Shown here: positions 13,342-25,420 of the stretch, one piece after another | How the letters are laid out: each line of letters begins with the position of its first letter | Numbering within the stretch: position 1 is the first letter of the stretch | NCBI GenBank assembly: GCA_036927565.1 | Contig: JAYESD010000004.1 | Location: 161,545,697-161,609,696 of the forward strand | DNA length: 64,000 nt | Reading direction: 5' to 3' | Source: Tuctoria greenei | Lineage: Eukaryota; Streptophyta; Magnoliopsida; Poales; Poaceae | Notes under the pieces: generated by a model | What the model was told of the DNA's origin: nothing | The model's database searches: none | The model's input: only the letters and a program-made list of their open reading frames with translations | Program-made: the position numbers and the translations under genes

Positions 13342-14452
13342 GCCTTAGCTAGGGGGTTGACGAGAGGCGGTGGCTGGCACTCCTTTTGGCGTGGCACAGC
13401 TAGCGCGCGGCTGGCTCGCGGCTGGTAAGGGAGCAACGGTCTTCAGGGACACGATGGCGAGGGCAATGGGGGCGTAAGTTATGATAGCGCGCGAGCTGGA
13501 TTGGAGCAGCACTGCGGGCGGCACCCAGCGATGTCCCGTCGCGGAATTTCTAGGCACCGGTCGGGCGCGATGGGGAAATGGGAGGAGGAAGAAGGGCAGT
13601 TCATCGCTTGGGCTAGGTTGGGCCGCACACGGTAAGGAGAGAGGAGGGTAGAAATGGTCCCCACTGAGTAGGGGAGTGGAGCGGGCTGAGAAGAGGAGGA
13701 TGGGTCGCGCACAGAGGGGAGTTGGGAGGGACAAATCGGGTTTAGCCCAGTATTCGATTTGGGTTTTTCTTTTCTAATTCCTTTTTCTTTTTCCATTCCT
13801 TTTGAGTTTGGATTTGATTTCAAAGATGGTTTTGATTTAAATGGTTTTCTCCTAGTTCACTCTATTTGAATACTTTTATTTCGTAATTTTCCAAGGTGGT
13901 TGAATTATTCGGATTCGAATTTGAGTCCAGTTTGAGTAATTTCTGGGTTATGTCCTTTTGAACTTGGAATTGAAGTTTAAATTATACCCATTGGGTTGAT
14001 AGCTGCTTGATTTAAATATACCCACACTAGATTTATTATTTTTATTTAATGTATTATTTGGTGCATCCATGTAACATGTTTGTGCGTGTGTCTATAGGTT
14101 ATCTTGTATATATTTACTGCCAACCAATTTTTCTTTAATATTGATATTGTTTTGGAGTTTGACTCGACTTAGGTTCTCATAATGTTCAATCAATCGCTTG
14201 CTCTCCTTTATTTACTTTTATTATTTAGTGGTCAGCTCACATGTATGTGCATATGCTTATGTTTTAAGTCTCATCTATATTTTTCATCTCAAATCTATTT
14301 TATAGTTTGATTTGTTTTAAAATTTGTGCACGTTTGTATTTACATACCCTTAGACCTCGATTTTTATTGAAGATTAATGTTTGTTCGGGATTTATTCAAA
14401 AAAATTAATTCGGAGTGATTTTTATCTTTGGTTAAAAATTCGGGCTGTGACA

Positions 14453-15514
14453 TAGTGACTACATCTCATTCTGATGAAAGCTACCAGTTTGACATTTCTA
14501 TTTGTTTCAACCATGTTGAGAGACATGAATCAGCAGACGGCAGCTAAGAAAGTATCATGATGGTCTTCCAGAACAAAGGATAATGACAGAAAATAGAAAT
14601 GGTCACGACACCACAAACAGATAATGTACACACTTGAAAAGGAAATGATGAGCTGTATATTTCAGTCAAAAATATATAATTTGCTCTACTACAATGTTCC
14701 TCATACTCATAACACAGAACCATGGATTTGTGCTAGCTAGTTGAGAATTCCTAATTTGCAACTCAATTACAGATTAACCAACGAGATCTGAATCATACAA
14801 GTACTGTTACCCAAGGTTCATGTGCATGTAGCCTGGTAGATTACAACAACAAAGCATTTATCCCAAGCACGTTGGGTTAGGCTAGCCAGGTGGATTGACA
14901 CGGTTAATTACTTCTCCACAACAATAGTAGCACATTGATTTGAAACATAATTTCAATCTCTATGCAATACATAAGTGTACAAAAGCAATGGTCGAGGAAC
15001 TTGATAAAGTGAACCTCCAAATTTGCAACTTGCTGAACCATGGATAGGAGATATACACTACCAGAATGCAATGGCCAGTTGAGAACTCTGGATTTACGGT
15101 ACATTGTCTTATTCCTATACCTAATGCACTAGAAAATTTTATTCAAGTGTGTAGATAGCCTAATAGAACTGCAATAAAATTAGATAATTTGACCTATTCA
15201 ATGCACACAAACTGATCCAAACCCTGAGATCCAGAACATATCACACAAACTGCTCAGCACGAATCATTTTTTGGAGATATGAAGCAGTACATACCTTGTA
15301 CTCGACGGTGGGAGCTGGCCGCGTCTCGGCGAGGCTGGATGGCTACATGAACGGCGGGGTGGAGGCATGAAGCAGGACGGCGCATCGACCGGGACGGAGC
15401 GGAAGTAGCGGAGCAGGGCAGGGGGAGACGCAGTGGCGAGGAGCAGGGCGGGCCGGCGTGGCAACGGGGGCCGGGGCGGGGCGACGGGCACAAAGCGTAG
15501 GGGCTGTGCGTGAC
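14453..15514. other. flank of the Sirevirus; possible CACTA internal segment
   Basis: 14453-15250 is AT-rich with no supportable reading frame. From about 15296 to 15514 it turns very GC-rich. On the minus strand this GC-rich block ends GTCGAGTACAAG followed by GTATGT, a good splice donor at 15295. A GC-rich first exon with a GT donor is a common layout behind CACTA subterminal repeats, and such repeats occur at 27050-27448 on the far side of the Sirevirus. I infer one CACTA element split by the Sirevirus; alternatively it is the first exon of a host gene remnant. No protein match is claimed. Confidence 0.35.
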
Positions 15515-15829
15515 TGAAAGTGCATCTAGGATCCCCGTGGGTTTTGGATGATTGATGAAGACAATTAAGTAACTAATGATCTCAGTGATCTTAAGCACAG
15601 GTGTGGATTCAAGCGGAAACACAAACCCTCAAAAAGGAAAAGGATGAAAATGGCGACGTCGACTCGAAAAGAAGAAACTAGGATTTCTAGTGTGTCGAGT
15701 TTAGACTAGCCAAATATGTGTGAGGGTGTGTGTGTAAAGTCCATTGGGATCATGTTGGGAGCTCAAAGTGGTTTAGACATCAAATCCAATTGACAGAAGA
15801 GAGTTGGAAGTAGTCTGGCAGGAGTGGCC

Positions 15830-16375
15830 AAACTAGTCCGTGCAGGTGGTCAGACTAGTCTGCTCCTGGCCGGCTAAGTCCGTTTTCAACCGGACCAGAA
15901 GGGTCTGACTGACTTCAGACTAGTCTGTAGTGGGACGGACTAGTCCGGGTAGTCGTGGAGTGGGTTTTGGGGACTAAGTCCCAAAAACCACGGACTTGTC
16001 CGTTTTACTCCGGACCAAGAGGTCCTGACTAAGATCGGACTAGTCCGCCCTGGGGGCCAGACTAGTCTGGGTTTGGAGAGAAGTTAAGTTTTAGCGACTA
16101 AGTCTGGGTAGGCCGGACTAGTTTGCCCTGGGGTGCAGACTAGTATGTGGTCTCCAGACTAGTCCGTTTTCACACGGAACAAAAGGTTATGTGTGAGATC
16201 GGACTAGTCTGGTGTGGGCTGGACTAGTCTGTTTTGAAGTGACCGTTTGAATTTGAAGTTTGGCGGGTAGCATGATGATTGCCGCGCAGTGCGACCATTG
16301 TCAGGGACGTCAGTGGTCCCAAAGGCTGGACTAGTCCGGGCCGTAGGCCGGACTAGTCCGCCCAACTGCTGAAGT
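15830..16375. repeat. array of CCGGACTAGTCCGG palindromes in the 5' LTR
   Basis: About thirteen copies centred on ACTAGT and spaced tens of bases apart. Only three retain the exact 12-mer CGGACTAGTCCG; the others differ mainly by C-to-T or G-to-A changes at the CG steps. Maize Sireviruses are known to carry a comparable CCGGACTGTCCGG-type palindrome in their LTRs. The role is unknown. Confidence 0.9.
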
Positions 16376-16398
16376 CAGCAGTATGGGTTGGGAACCTC

Positions 16399-16406
16399 TA
16401 TAAATA
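16399..16406 (+). promoter_or_regulatory. TATA box of the Sirevirus 5' LTR
   Basis: TATAAATA inside CCTCTATAAATAGAGG, itself an inverted repeat. It lies just downstream of the palindrome array, which would place the array in the upstream promoter region. Identical in the 3' LTR. Confidence 0.8.
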
Positions 16407-17165
16407 GAGGACCCCTAGGTTCATTTGAAAATTTTCCTTGAGAACTTTGAAACCCTAGCGCTGCCACAGCAAACCTTGAGCCTCCAAAAGCCTCCATCTT
16501 GCCTACGTTCCCTCTAAAACTAATTCTTGTGTGGATTAGGGTTTGGTGAGGTGAAGAAGAGGAAGAACACCGCTCTAGGCTCTCGGTTTGATCTCTTGCA
16601 CCTGTGAATATTTATGCTCTGTGGCTTGAGTTGATCTTTGTGATTCGTGATTGTATTTGTGGTGGGAGCCTCAGATTATGAGAAGCCCCAACGAATCTTG
16701 TATTCACCCCTTTGTGATAGTGGAGAACCATGTTAGGCCCTTGTGGTAAAGTTGATGAGGGAAGGGTTGTTGAACCAAGTCCTTCGTGGACACCTCAACG
16801 GGGACATAGATTCCTTCGTGGGATCGAACCTCGGGATAAAAACCTTGTGTCCCTTGTGTACTTCGCTTTCACTTATCGCACATTGCTTCTAGGGTTAGCT
16901 TTACCATTTTTATTCATCACTCTTGTTTCATTGTGATCCTTAGCTTCATACTTGCTCCATAACTTGTTAAGGGTCACTAAGTCATTCTAACAGACTTTGC
17001 ATCACAAGAATCGGACTAAAACTTGTTAGAAACTCTTTTTAGGCTTTCCCTGCAGGTGCACCGAACTAGTCCCCCCCCCCCCCCCGAGTACGGATCTCAT
17101 TTTATTAAGTCATTTCAGGTTGATTAGCCTATTCACCCCCCCCCCCCCTCTAGGAAACTTTCAAT

Positions 17166-17176
17166 TGGTATTAGAG
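17166..17176 (+). other. primer-binding site (initiator tRNA-Met type)
   Basis: TGGTATTAGAG starts three bases after the LTR end. It differs by one base from the usual TGGTATCAGAG complement of the 3' end of initiator tRNA-Met, the primer used by most copia elements. Confidence 0.85.
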
Positions 17177-17214
17177 TAGTACTCTCCCGAAGAGTCGAAC
17201 AACTCAGAGAGAAG

Positions 17215-19497
17215 GTGGCCGGAGTGGGGTATGACGAGGTATCGACCAATGAGATCCAAGCAACCCAAGAGGGGGTGCTTGTCTACCAAGACAAGTCGAT
17301 GGATGACGAAGAGACTCGCCAGCTCAAGGCGATACTTCGAGAGAAGTTGAAGATTCTAATACTTGACTCTTCAACCTCTACATCGGGTGGAATGACCCAC
17401 TACAACCAACAAGGCTACAACTATGAGCGTCTTGTCTCCAACAACCACTATCTTTCCATCCCATTGGGGAAGCCTCCCCAATTCGATGGAACCGACTACG
17501 GGATGTGGAAGCACAACATGAAGATACATCTCATGTCACTCAACCCCTAATTGTGGCAAATTGTGTTGACCGGGGTGCATATCCCGAAAAATGAAGAAGA
17601 CATCACTCTGGAGCAAGCCGTGCTCCTTCACCACAATGCCCAAGCGGCCGGAGTGATCATCTCATTTGGGGCACCCTCAAGAGATGAATTCAACCGAGTA
17701 GATGGACTTGAGGTGGCCTAAGACATTTGGGGCACCCTCAAGAAGGCCCATGAAGTAAATATAGTCATGAAGGAAGCGAAGATTGAGCTCATTGAAGGAG
17801 AGCTCGGGAGGTTTTCCATTATGGATAATGAATCTCCCCAAGAGATGTACAATCGCCTAAAGTTGTTAATCAACAAGAGCAGATCTTATGGCTGCACCAA
17901 GTGGACGGACCACGAGGTGGTGAAGAGGATGATTTGGGCATTCATGCCTAGAAACGTCTCTCTTTGCTCCATGATACGGGAAAGCCTGGGGTTCGCCAAA
18001 ATGACCCCGGAGGAGGTCCTAGGAAGGATCATCAACCACAAGATCATGGTGAAGGAGGCGCTCTTCTACAATGACCTCCAAAGTTTCACTGCCTGGAAGA
18101 TGAAGGATGTTGCACTCAAAGCGACATCCTCCTCAAAAGAGCAAAATGAAGATGATTAGGAGAGCCTTGACACCGATGACGAAGAGGCCCTCTTCATCAA
18201 CAACTTCAAGAGTATGATGTGGAGAAGAAAAGGAGGATACAAGCATGAGGGCAAGGGCAAAGAAAAAGCAAGGCCCAAAACAAAGAGGGCTTGCTACAAT
18301 TATAGCGAGTACAGGCACTTCATTGTAGATTGCCCACATGAAGAGGGCAAGAAGAAGAAGGAGGGCAAGCCGCAAGAGAAGTTCTATAAGAAGAAGAGGC
18401 CCTCCGGTCATGCTCACTTAGGCAAGGAATAGGACTCAAACGATGAGTCCTCCTCATTCGAAGACGAGGAGAAGATGGCAACTATAGCCATCGGAAGGAA
18501 CTCCAAGGGAAGCAAGCTTTTCCCCAACCTCTACGACCAAAAGCAAACTTGCCTCATGGCAAAACAAGGAAGGAGAAAGGTTACTTCTAACTCATCCTCT
18601 TCCATGTCCTCCCAAGATGATTTTGATAGTGCTAGTGAAAACGAACACATGCTTAAGGACATAAGTAAGAGCACTTTGCGTAGAATGAAATTACTCTCGG
18701 ATGAAATATTTGAGAAGGAGGAGCTCATAGATAGGCAAGAGGACATGCTTATCCATGAAAAGGAGAGATATAAAGAGCTCATTGAGCTCCTTGAGCTTGA
18801 GAGAGAGAAGAGCAAGGCATTAGAGCATGAACTTGATCTAAGCAAGAAAACATGCTCAAGTCTTGAGGAGACAACCATTGAGCTCAAGGACGAACTTGGC
18901 AACTTTGCAAAAGTTAACAAGATCCTTGAGACTCAAGTTGAGTCCCTCAAGACCAATGTAGTCTCTTCCTCCAAAAGATCATCCTCCTCAAAGGTTGCAT
19001 CCGAAGCAATCTCTACTTGCAAATGTTCTAACTTGTTCCTTAAATTAAAGGATGAGCTTAAGTTGACTCAAGGCAAACAAACACCTAAGGGTGGCATCTT
19101 TGACAAAGAGAAGGTGGCGTATGCACGAAGTGTATACACGAACACAAGACCTCCCAATGTCAAGGATGGTCTTGGTTATACTAGAGATGGAAAGCAAAAT
19201 ACTAAAACCTCCAAGTATGGCAAACACTTGATTGTCTTTGTCAAAGGAAGCTCATCCCCAACTAAAATTGGAAAGAATACTTCAACTAGCACTAACATGC
19301 ATAGATCCGAACCGCATCCTCTCTTTCATGATTTTGATGCATCTTATGTTTTAATGAGGAAAAAGTATGGCAAAGTTTATGCTATATATGTTGGGCCACT
19401 CCGCAAGAGCCCCAAGCCTTGTGTGTGGGTGCCCAAGTGCCTCACTACTAACATCAATGGACCCAACTCCGCTTGGGTACCTAAAAGGAAGGCATAA
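17215..19497 (+). pseudogene. Sirevirus gag
   Basis: A single 761-codon frame broken only by four stops (17548 TAA, 17719 TAA, 18157 TAG, 18430 TAG), with no frameshift. The N-terminal half has the copia gag pattern (LGKPPQFDGTDYGMWKHNM, YNRLKLLINKSRSYG). A lysine-rich zone and a zinc knuckle follow. The knuckle reads CYNYSEYRHFIVDC, so its second cysteine is replaced by tyrosine. The C-terminal third (about residues 450-640) is a glutamate/lysine/leucine-rich coiled coil, a Sirevirus hallmark. The start is uncertain: no ATG in the first codons fits, and I took the first conserved codon (a GTG). It ends TAA, and protease resumes in another frame. Confidence 0.88.
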
Positions 19498-20149
19498 TCT
19501 TGTTTTGTAGACATACTCCTCCGGTGGATCCAAATGGGTGCTTGATAGTGGATGCACCAACCACATGACCGGAGAGAGGAGAATGTTCGTGGAGTATGAG
19601 GAACATGATGATCCAAATGAAGGGATCCTCTTTGGAGACAATAGCCGAGGGAAAATCCTCGGCTCCGGTAAAATTGTTATTTCTCCCCAACATACTCTTT
19701 CTCACGTTTTGCATATTGATTCTCTAGACTATAGCCTCTTGTCCATATCACAACTATGTGACACGGGTTATAATTGTGTTTTTACTAATGAGCGTGTGAG
19801 CGTCCTTAGAAGAAGCGACAACTCAATCGCTTTTAAGAGTGTGCTCAAGGGAAAGCTTTATCTTGTGTATTTTGCCTCGTATAAAACTCAACTTGACACA
19901 TGCTTAATGGCGAAAACCAACATGGGATGGCTTTGGCATAGAAGGCTAGCCCATGTTGGGATGAGGAACTTACAAAAGCTTCTTAAGGGCGAGCACATCT
20001 ATGGTTTGAAGAATGTTGTCTTTGAAAAGGATCGGCCATGCAGTGCTTGCCAAGCGGGGAAGCAAGTGGGAGCTCAACACCCCTCCAAGAACATCATGAC
20101 GACGATAAGACCTTTGGAATGCTACACATGGACCTTTTCGGGCAAATAA
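19498..20149 (+). pseudogene. Sirevirus protease and GAG-pre-integrase
   Basis: Protease with the active site in KWVLDSGCTNHMTG, then the conserved LSHVLHIDSL and LSISQLCDTG blocks. A GAG-pre-integrase/zinc segment follows (WHRRLAHVGMRNL, then CSACQAGKQVGA with the two cysteines of the integrase HHCC finger). Protease is not in the gag frame, and a TAG lies between gag and the protease, so a recoding event or simple decay separates them. A one-base loss near 20117 breaks the frame just before the integrase core. Confidence 0.87.
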
Positions 20150-21135
20150 CCTACATTAACATTGGCGGTAACAAATATGGTCTTGTTATTTTTGATGATT
20201 TTTCTCGTTTCACTTGGGTATTTTTCTTACATGATAAGGGTGGGACTCACGGTGTCCTCAAGAGGTTCTTGAGGAGAGCTCAAAATGAGTTCGCCTCAAG
20301 AATCAAGGCTATAAGAAGCGACAACGGCACTGATTTCAGGAATACTCAAGTGGAATAATTCTTGGATGAGGAGGGCATCAAGCATGAATTTTCAGCCCCA
20401 TACTCCACTAAACAAAATGGGGTGGCGAAACGGAAGAATAGGACACTCATTGAGATTTCAGGGATGATGCTTGATGAGTACAAGACATAGGACCGGTTCT
20501 GGGCGGAGGCGGTTAACACCGCTTGCCACGCCGTCAACCGATTGTACCTCCATCGCCTCCTCAAGGAGACCCCCTACGAGCTTCTAGTTGGTAAGAAACC
20601 CAATGTCTCTTACTTTCGTGTCTTTCGGAGCAAATGCTATATTCTCAACAAGAAGCCTAGGACTTCAAAGTTCGCTTCAAAGTCCGATGAAGGTTTCTTG
20701 CTTGGTTATGATTCAAACACCCACGCCTACCGTGTCTTCAACAAATCCTCCGAGATTGTTGAAATAGCACGCGACGTGGTGTTTGATAAAACTAATGGCT
20801 CCCAAGTGGAGCAAGTTGATCAAAGTGTGCTAGATCAAGAAGACTCTCCACGAGAAGCTCTTAGAAGGATGGCACTTGGAGATATTCGCCCACAAGAACA
20901 ACCTCAAAGCTCAAGTGACCAACCACAAGATGATGGAAGTCATCCCCCACGTGATCAAGTTGAAGATGGACAAGTGGCACCTCAACATGATCAAGAGGAC
21001 AAAAGTCAAGAGGGAAGCATACATCAAGGGGAGACCAAGAAGAAGAAGAGGATGATGATGACTCAAGAGTTCAACCTCCACATCCTCGTGTGCAGCAAAG
21101 TGTTCAACGGGATCACCCCGTTGATAATATTCTAG
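20118..21135 (+). pseudogene. Sirevirus integrase core and linker
   Basis: Core domain with the first catalytic Asp in HMDLFGQ and the second in RSDNGTDF. The position of the catalytic Glu in the DDE triad reads NGVAKRKNRTL where V-V-E-R-K-N is usual, so the Glu is lysine. Stops lie at about 20356 (TAG) and 20488 (TAG). The later part has TPYELLVGKKP, SKCYILNK and DEGFLLGYDSN, typical of copia integrase C-termini, then a long Gln/Asp/Ser-rich linker toward RT. A frameshift near 21035-21090 follows. Integration-dead by triad loss alone. Confidence 0.86.
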
Positions 21136-22736
21136 GAGACATTACAGAAGGGGTAATCACTCGTTCTCGTGTTGCTAACTTTTGTGAACATTACTCTTTT
21201 GTCTCGTCTTTGGAGCCCCATAAGGTTGAAGGCACATTAAGAGACCCGGATTGGGTGGTGGCCATGCAAGAGGAACTCAACAACTTTGAGAGGAACAAAG
21301 TTTGGGAGCTTGTCAAGCGTCCACAAGCAAATGTTGTGGGCACCAAGTGGGTGTTCCGCAACAAGCAAGATGAGCATGGTGTGGTGACAAGGAACAAGGC
21401 ACGCCTTTTGGCCAAGGGGTACTCACAATTCGAACGTTTGGACTTCGACGAAACCTTTGCTCCCGTAGCTAGGCTATAGTCAATTCGTATATTACTTGCC
21501 TTTGCTACTAACCATGATTTTAAGCTTTACCAAATGGATGTCAAGAATGCGTTCCTCAATGGTCCAATCAAGGAGGAATTCTATGTGGAGCAACCATAAG
21601 GCTTTGAAGACCAAGACTTCCCAAACCATGTATTCAAATTGCGTAAGGATCTCTATGGCCTCAAACAAGCTCCTAGAGCTTGGTATGAGTGCCTTAGAGA
21701 CTTTTTGATTCAAAATGGTTTTAAGATAGGAAAAGTTGATTATACTCTCTATACAAATCACTTTAATGATGATCTCTTTGTGTGCCAAATATATGTCGAT
21801 GACATCATATTTGGTTCTACTAACAAAGTGTTTTATGATGAGTTCTCTAAGATAATTACAGAAAGATTTGAGATGTCCATGATGGGGGAGTTGAAGGGTT
21901 TCCAAGTCAAGCAACTCAAAGAAGGCACGTTCATAAGTCAAACAAAGTACACTCTAGACATATTAAAGAAGTTTGACATGGACAAGGCCAAACCCATCAA
22001 GACTCCAATGGCAACAAATGGACACTTAGACCTCAACGAAGATGGTCCAAGTGTGGACCAAAAGGTATATCGTTCCATGATTGGCTCTTTGGTATATCTT
22101 TGTGCATCTAGACCGGATATTATGCTTAGTGTGTGTATGTTTGCACATATTCAAGTTGCACCTAAGGTGTGTCATTTGACCACCGTTAAGAGAATTCTTA
22201 GATATTTAGTTCACATACCTACCCTAGGACTTTGGTACCCCAAAGGATCCAAGTTTAACCTAATTGGCTATTTCGATGCGGAATATGCAGGGTGCAAAGT
22301 TGATAGAAAGAGCACATCCGGGACATGCCAATTCTTGGGTAGATCCTTAGTGTCTTGGTCCTCTAAGAAACAAAACTCCATTGCTCTTTCTACAGCCGAA
22401 GCGGAGTATGTCGCAGCCGGAAGTTGTTGTGCACAACTTCTTTGGATGCGACAAACTTTAAGGGATTATGGTATAAACTTGTGCCATATTCCTCTACTAT
22501 GTGACAATGAGAGCGCCATCAAAATAGCCCATAATCCAGTTGAGCATTCGAGGACAAAGCACATTGATATTAGACACCACTTCTTAAGAGATCATTCCTT
22601 GAAGGGAGATATAGTGATTTCCCATGTGAGAATCGAGAACCAACTAGCCGATATATTCACCAAGCCCCTAGATGAGAAGCACTTTTGTGAGCTTAAGAGT
22701 GAGCTAAATATCTTAAATTCTCAAAATGTGTCTTGA
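21090..22736 (+). pseudogene. Sirevirus reverse transcriptase and RNase H
   Basis: One frame of about 548 codons with only two stops (21477 TAG, 21597 TAA). The RT blocks are EGTLRDPDWVVAMQEEL, VGTKWVFRNK, YQMDVKNAFLNG, LYGLKQAPRAWYE and the catalytic YVDDIIFGS, which is intact. RNase H is clear from GYFDAEYAGCKVDRKSTSGT, ALSTAEAEYVAAG and HIDIRHHFLRDH, ending QLADIFTKPLDEKHF. The usual A-D-W/D-A-D first RNase H aspartates read DAEYAG, so the second acidic residue is Glu. Confidence 0.9.
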
Positions 22737-23614
22737 AACATGCACATCTGAATGTTTACTTTACATCTTATTCAAAAGAACGCATGTGTTTGAGAAATTC
22801 ATCTCTATCTCAATTTCTCCAAAATATTTGAAAAACTATCAACTTTGTGAGTTATGGTCATAGTCTGATTGTTGATTGCTTATTGACAATATTCATAAGG
22901 TTTTGTTGTGGCAATATGTCCAAAAGGATCAACTAATGGCTCAAACTCAAATATATATGTTTTCAGCCTCTTAGGACCGGACTTGTCCCCCCTATGGTCG
23001 GACAAGTCCGGATCCGGACTGGTCCAGGTCTGGTCCGCAGACTGGACTAGTTCGGCCCCTTCACCGGACTAGTCCGGCCCGTGGGGACTTAAGCCCCCCA
23101 TGAGGCGGCCGACTCATCCTCTTCTACACACTCACTTTTCTCTCTCCCACGCGCGCACAACCTCCCTCCTCGAGCGATTTTTGATTCCATCCACCAAAAT
23201 CGTTTCCAATCCACGCATTGGAAGCCCCGGAAGCGTGGGAGACTTTTCCCAATCACTCTCGACGCGATCCATCCCCGATTTCGTCGATTCATCAAGATTC
23301 GAAGAGGTAAACCTCTCTTTTCAAAAACCTACCTCATTCTTGATTCATAAGGTTTTTGATAGGTCCCTCTTCATTAAAGTTGTTCCTAGTGTCCTTGTGA
23401 TCACAACCTAGGAGTATTGCGACTTGATTCAACGATTTCTCGAAAAACAGTTAGAGTTAGGGTTTATCCTGTGCAACCCGGACTAGTCCGTGCCAGGCGG
23501 ACAAGTCCGGTGTACACAGGCCAAAACCTAACTATGGCTGTCTCTCGTGCTTTCTTTCGCAATATTCCACCTTCTTGACCTTCTATCCCTTGTTTTCCTC
23601 CTGTTTCAGCAGCG
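22737..23614 (+). promoter_or_regulatory. leader of the Sirevirus third gene with a candidate intron
   Basis: Non-coding. It holds a palindrome cluster at about 22975-23085, then a CT-rich leader (about 23110-23175). A splice-donor-like site AAGAG|GTAAAC lies at 23306/23307. An acceptor-like TTTCCTCCTGTTTCAG ends at 23609, five bases before the ATG at 23615. Removing 23307-23609 would leave a 303-base intron in the 5' leader. A second small palindrome cluster (about 23478-23515) lies inside that intron. I infer that the third gene is made from a spliced RNA, perhaps with its own start. Confidence 0.5.
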
Positions 23615-25420
23615 ATGGCAGCTCCTCGCCATTCCTCTCCTCCACCCATTGACCCCGAGTTGGAGGCGGAGCAGCTTCGCCTTGGCGAGGAACGAGCACG
23701 GGCTGAGGTTGAGGCTGCCAAGAAACATCTCGAGCAGCAAGAGTGAGAAAAGGCAGCCAAGAAACAACAAGCTAGGGCCGCAGCTATGGCCTATACTGAA
23801 GACGAAGCAATGGCTCGTGCCATTGAGGAGTCCCGCAAGGAACTCCGGAAGAAGAAGCGAGAGGAGTGCGAGGCTCACAACTCTCAGGCTGTCGCAGCTC
23901 AAGTCTCCAAAAGGAAGAGACTTGTGACTGTTGGAGAGAAAGAAAGGGGCAAGGAGCAAGCCCAAGAGGAAATTGCTGAACGTCGGATCAAGAGATATCC
24001 GAAGAAGGGCAAGGCCCTGACTCCTGCAGAGCCAAAGAAGAAGAAGCCCACGGTGAAGTCCCCGGCTTCGAGAGCCAAGGGCATTGTTATTAAGGAGAAG
24101 GGGAAGGCCAAACCCATTGGCCCCTTGGAGGTGCACACTCCTGAGAGGAACCCCAATAGGCAGTGTGAGATAGCCGCCAATGTCTTCCATGGGAAAGGAG
24201 CCGAGAAGGCAAGAAGACTGCGGACGGACAAAGTCTACAAGTATGAAAGGGGCACCGCCAACCCACAGTTTTGGTGCGACTTTCATTGTGACTATTACCG
24301 TCTGGTCTACCAGAACATGAAGAAGACAGTGATCGAAGCACAATGGGTAGACTGGAAGTATATGGCCCAAAAGCAACATTCTGCTTTTGATACGGTCATT
24401 GAAGAAGTTGAGCATCATGAGCTCAAGGGCATCATGGGATTCAAGTATGACTGGAATGTTGAAGTCATCCTGCAATTCTACTCCACCATCTACTTTACCA
24501 CTTAAGGTGATAGACGGATCATTTGGATGACGCATGTCGAGCAGTTCTCAGTTACTTTTGCGGAGTTTGCTAAGATTCTCGGACTTGAGGCTCATTTGGA
24601 TCATGAGATCATTATCTCTAACCTCAGGTCCGTAGACAGAGATGAGCTGGCTTACATGTATCTCAATCATGTTCAATATGATGTCGGGCATGCTCGCAAT
24701 ATCAAGCCATTCTATAGCATTCTGAACAGGATCCTGAGGAGGACAATAGCACCAAAGGATGGTGATGCAGGGGTGATCCAAGGCAATATAAGGCACCTGC
24801 TGCTTCTTATTGATGGCGATGAGAAGTTCATCCTAGTTGACTACATCTTCGACGACATCTTCAACATTTCGCATACCCCTAATCGTGCTTGCGGGTATGC
24901 CCCCTACATCATGTATCTCATCGAGAAGGTGTCGGGCTTGACCTTCATCAAGGATGTGACTCATCACCTGCTCCATCCTCATACGCCTCCTTCAGTGCCG
25001 CCTCCTCCGCACCAGAAGAATGCGGAGCCTCCCTCTCACTCTGCAATGCCAGAACCTCCTTCTTCGCCTCCACCTCAGTCGATGAGCGCTTTCTTCAAGT
25101 GCTTCAAGGCTATTTTCACCTCCTGTCGGAAGCAAGAGATCCAGAATCAGCGGGCACACAAGCGCCAAGAAAAATATCTCAAGGCGGTGTGCGACAAACT
25201 AGAGGTCCCCATGTCCTCTCCGGAGGTGAGCGACGGGGAGATCACTCCATTCCCCGAGTTCACCGCCGACGAGCTCGTCCAGCTCCAAGAGGACAGGAGC
25301 TCTTCCCGGGCGGCTCCCTCGGCACGGGTCTCCGATGACGACGAGGACCACGGGGACCCGAAGGCCACGGAGAGTGACCCTGATGATGAGGCAGGCGATA
25401 GTGAGGAGGATGACAACTAG
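23615..25420 (+). pseudogene. Sirevirus third gene (additional ORF after pol)
   Basis: A 602-codon frame from ATG to TAG with only two internal stops (23744 TGA, 24503 TAA) and no frameshift. Residues about 10-90 are Glu/Ala/Arg/Lys-rich and predicted coiled coil. Residues about 120-170 are lysine-rich and nuclear-signal-like. About 195-440 (FHCDYYRLVYQNM, VTFAEFAKILGLEA, CGYAPYIMYLIEKVSGLTF) resembles the 'putative plant transposon protein' domain seen in many plant retroelement ORFs. A proline-rich stretch follows, and the end is acidic (DDEAGDSEEDDN). I see no signal peptide or clear membrane segment, so 'envelope-like' is not supported. The start is favoured by the acceptor-like site just before it. 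Function unknown. Confidence 0.72.

Larger units (their letters stand above)
15515..17163 (+). repeat. 5' LTR of the Sirevirus (1.65 kb)
   Basis: Starts TGAAAGTGCATC and ends GAAACTTTCA, directly before the primer-binding site. It carries a dense ACTAGT palindrome array (about 15830-16375), a TATA box at 16399 and two poly-C tracts (about 17071-17087 and 17137-17150). Most CCGGACTAGTCCGG copies are decayed to CA/TG forms, more than in the 3' LTR. Confidence 0.92.

Noticed and set aside
15254..15622. Minus-strand Pro/Arg-rich frame across the Sirevirus boundary
   Set aside because: It crosses the LTR edge at 15515, so it cannot be an ancestral gene; the useful signal there is only the splice donor at 15295.
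23615..25420. Reading the Sirevirus third gene as a viral envelope gene
   Set aside because: I see no signal peptide, no clear membrane anchor and no Cys pattern of a surface protein; the head and tail look nuclear or structural.
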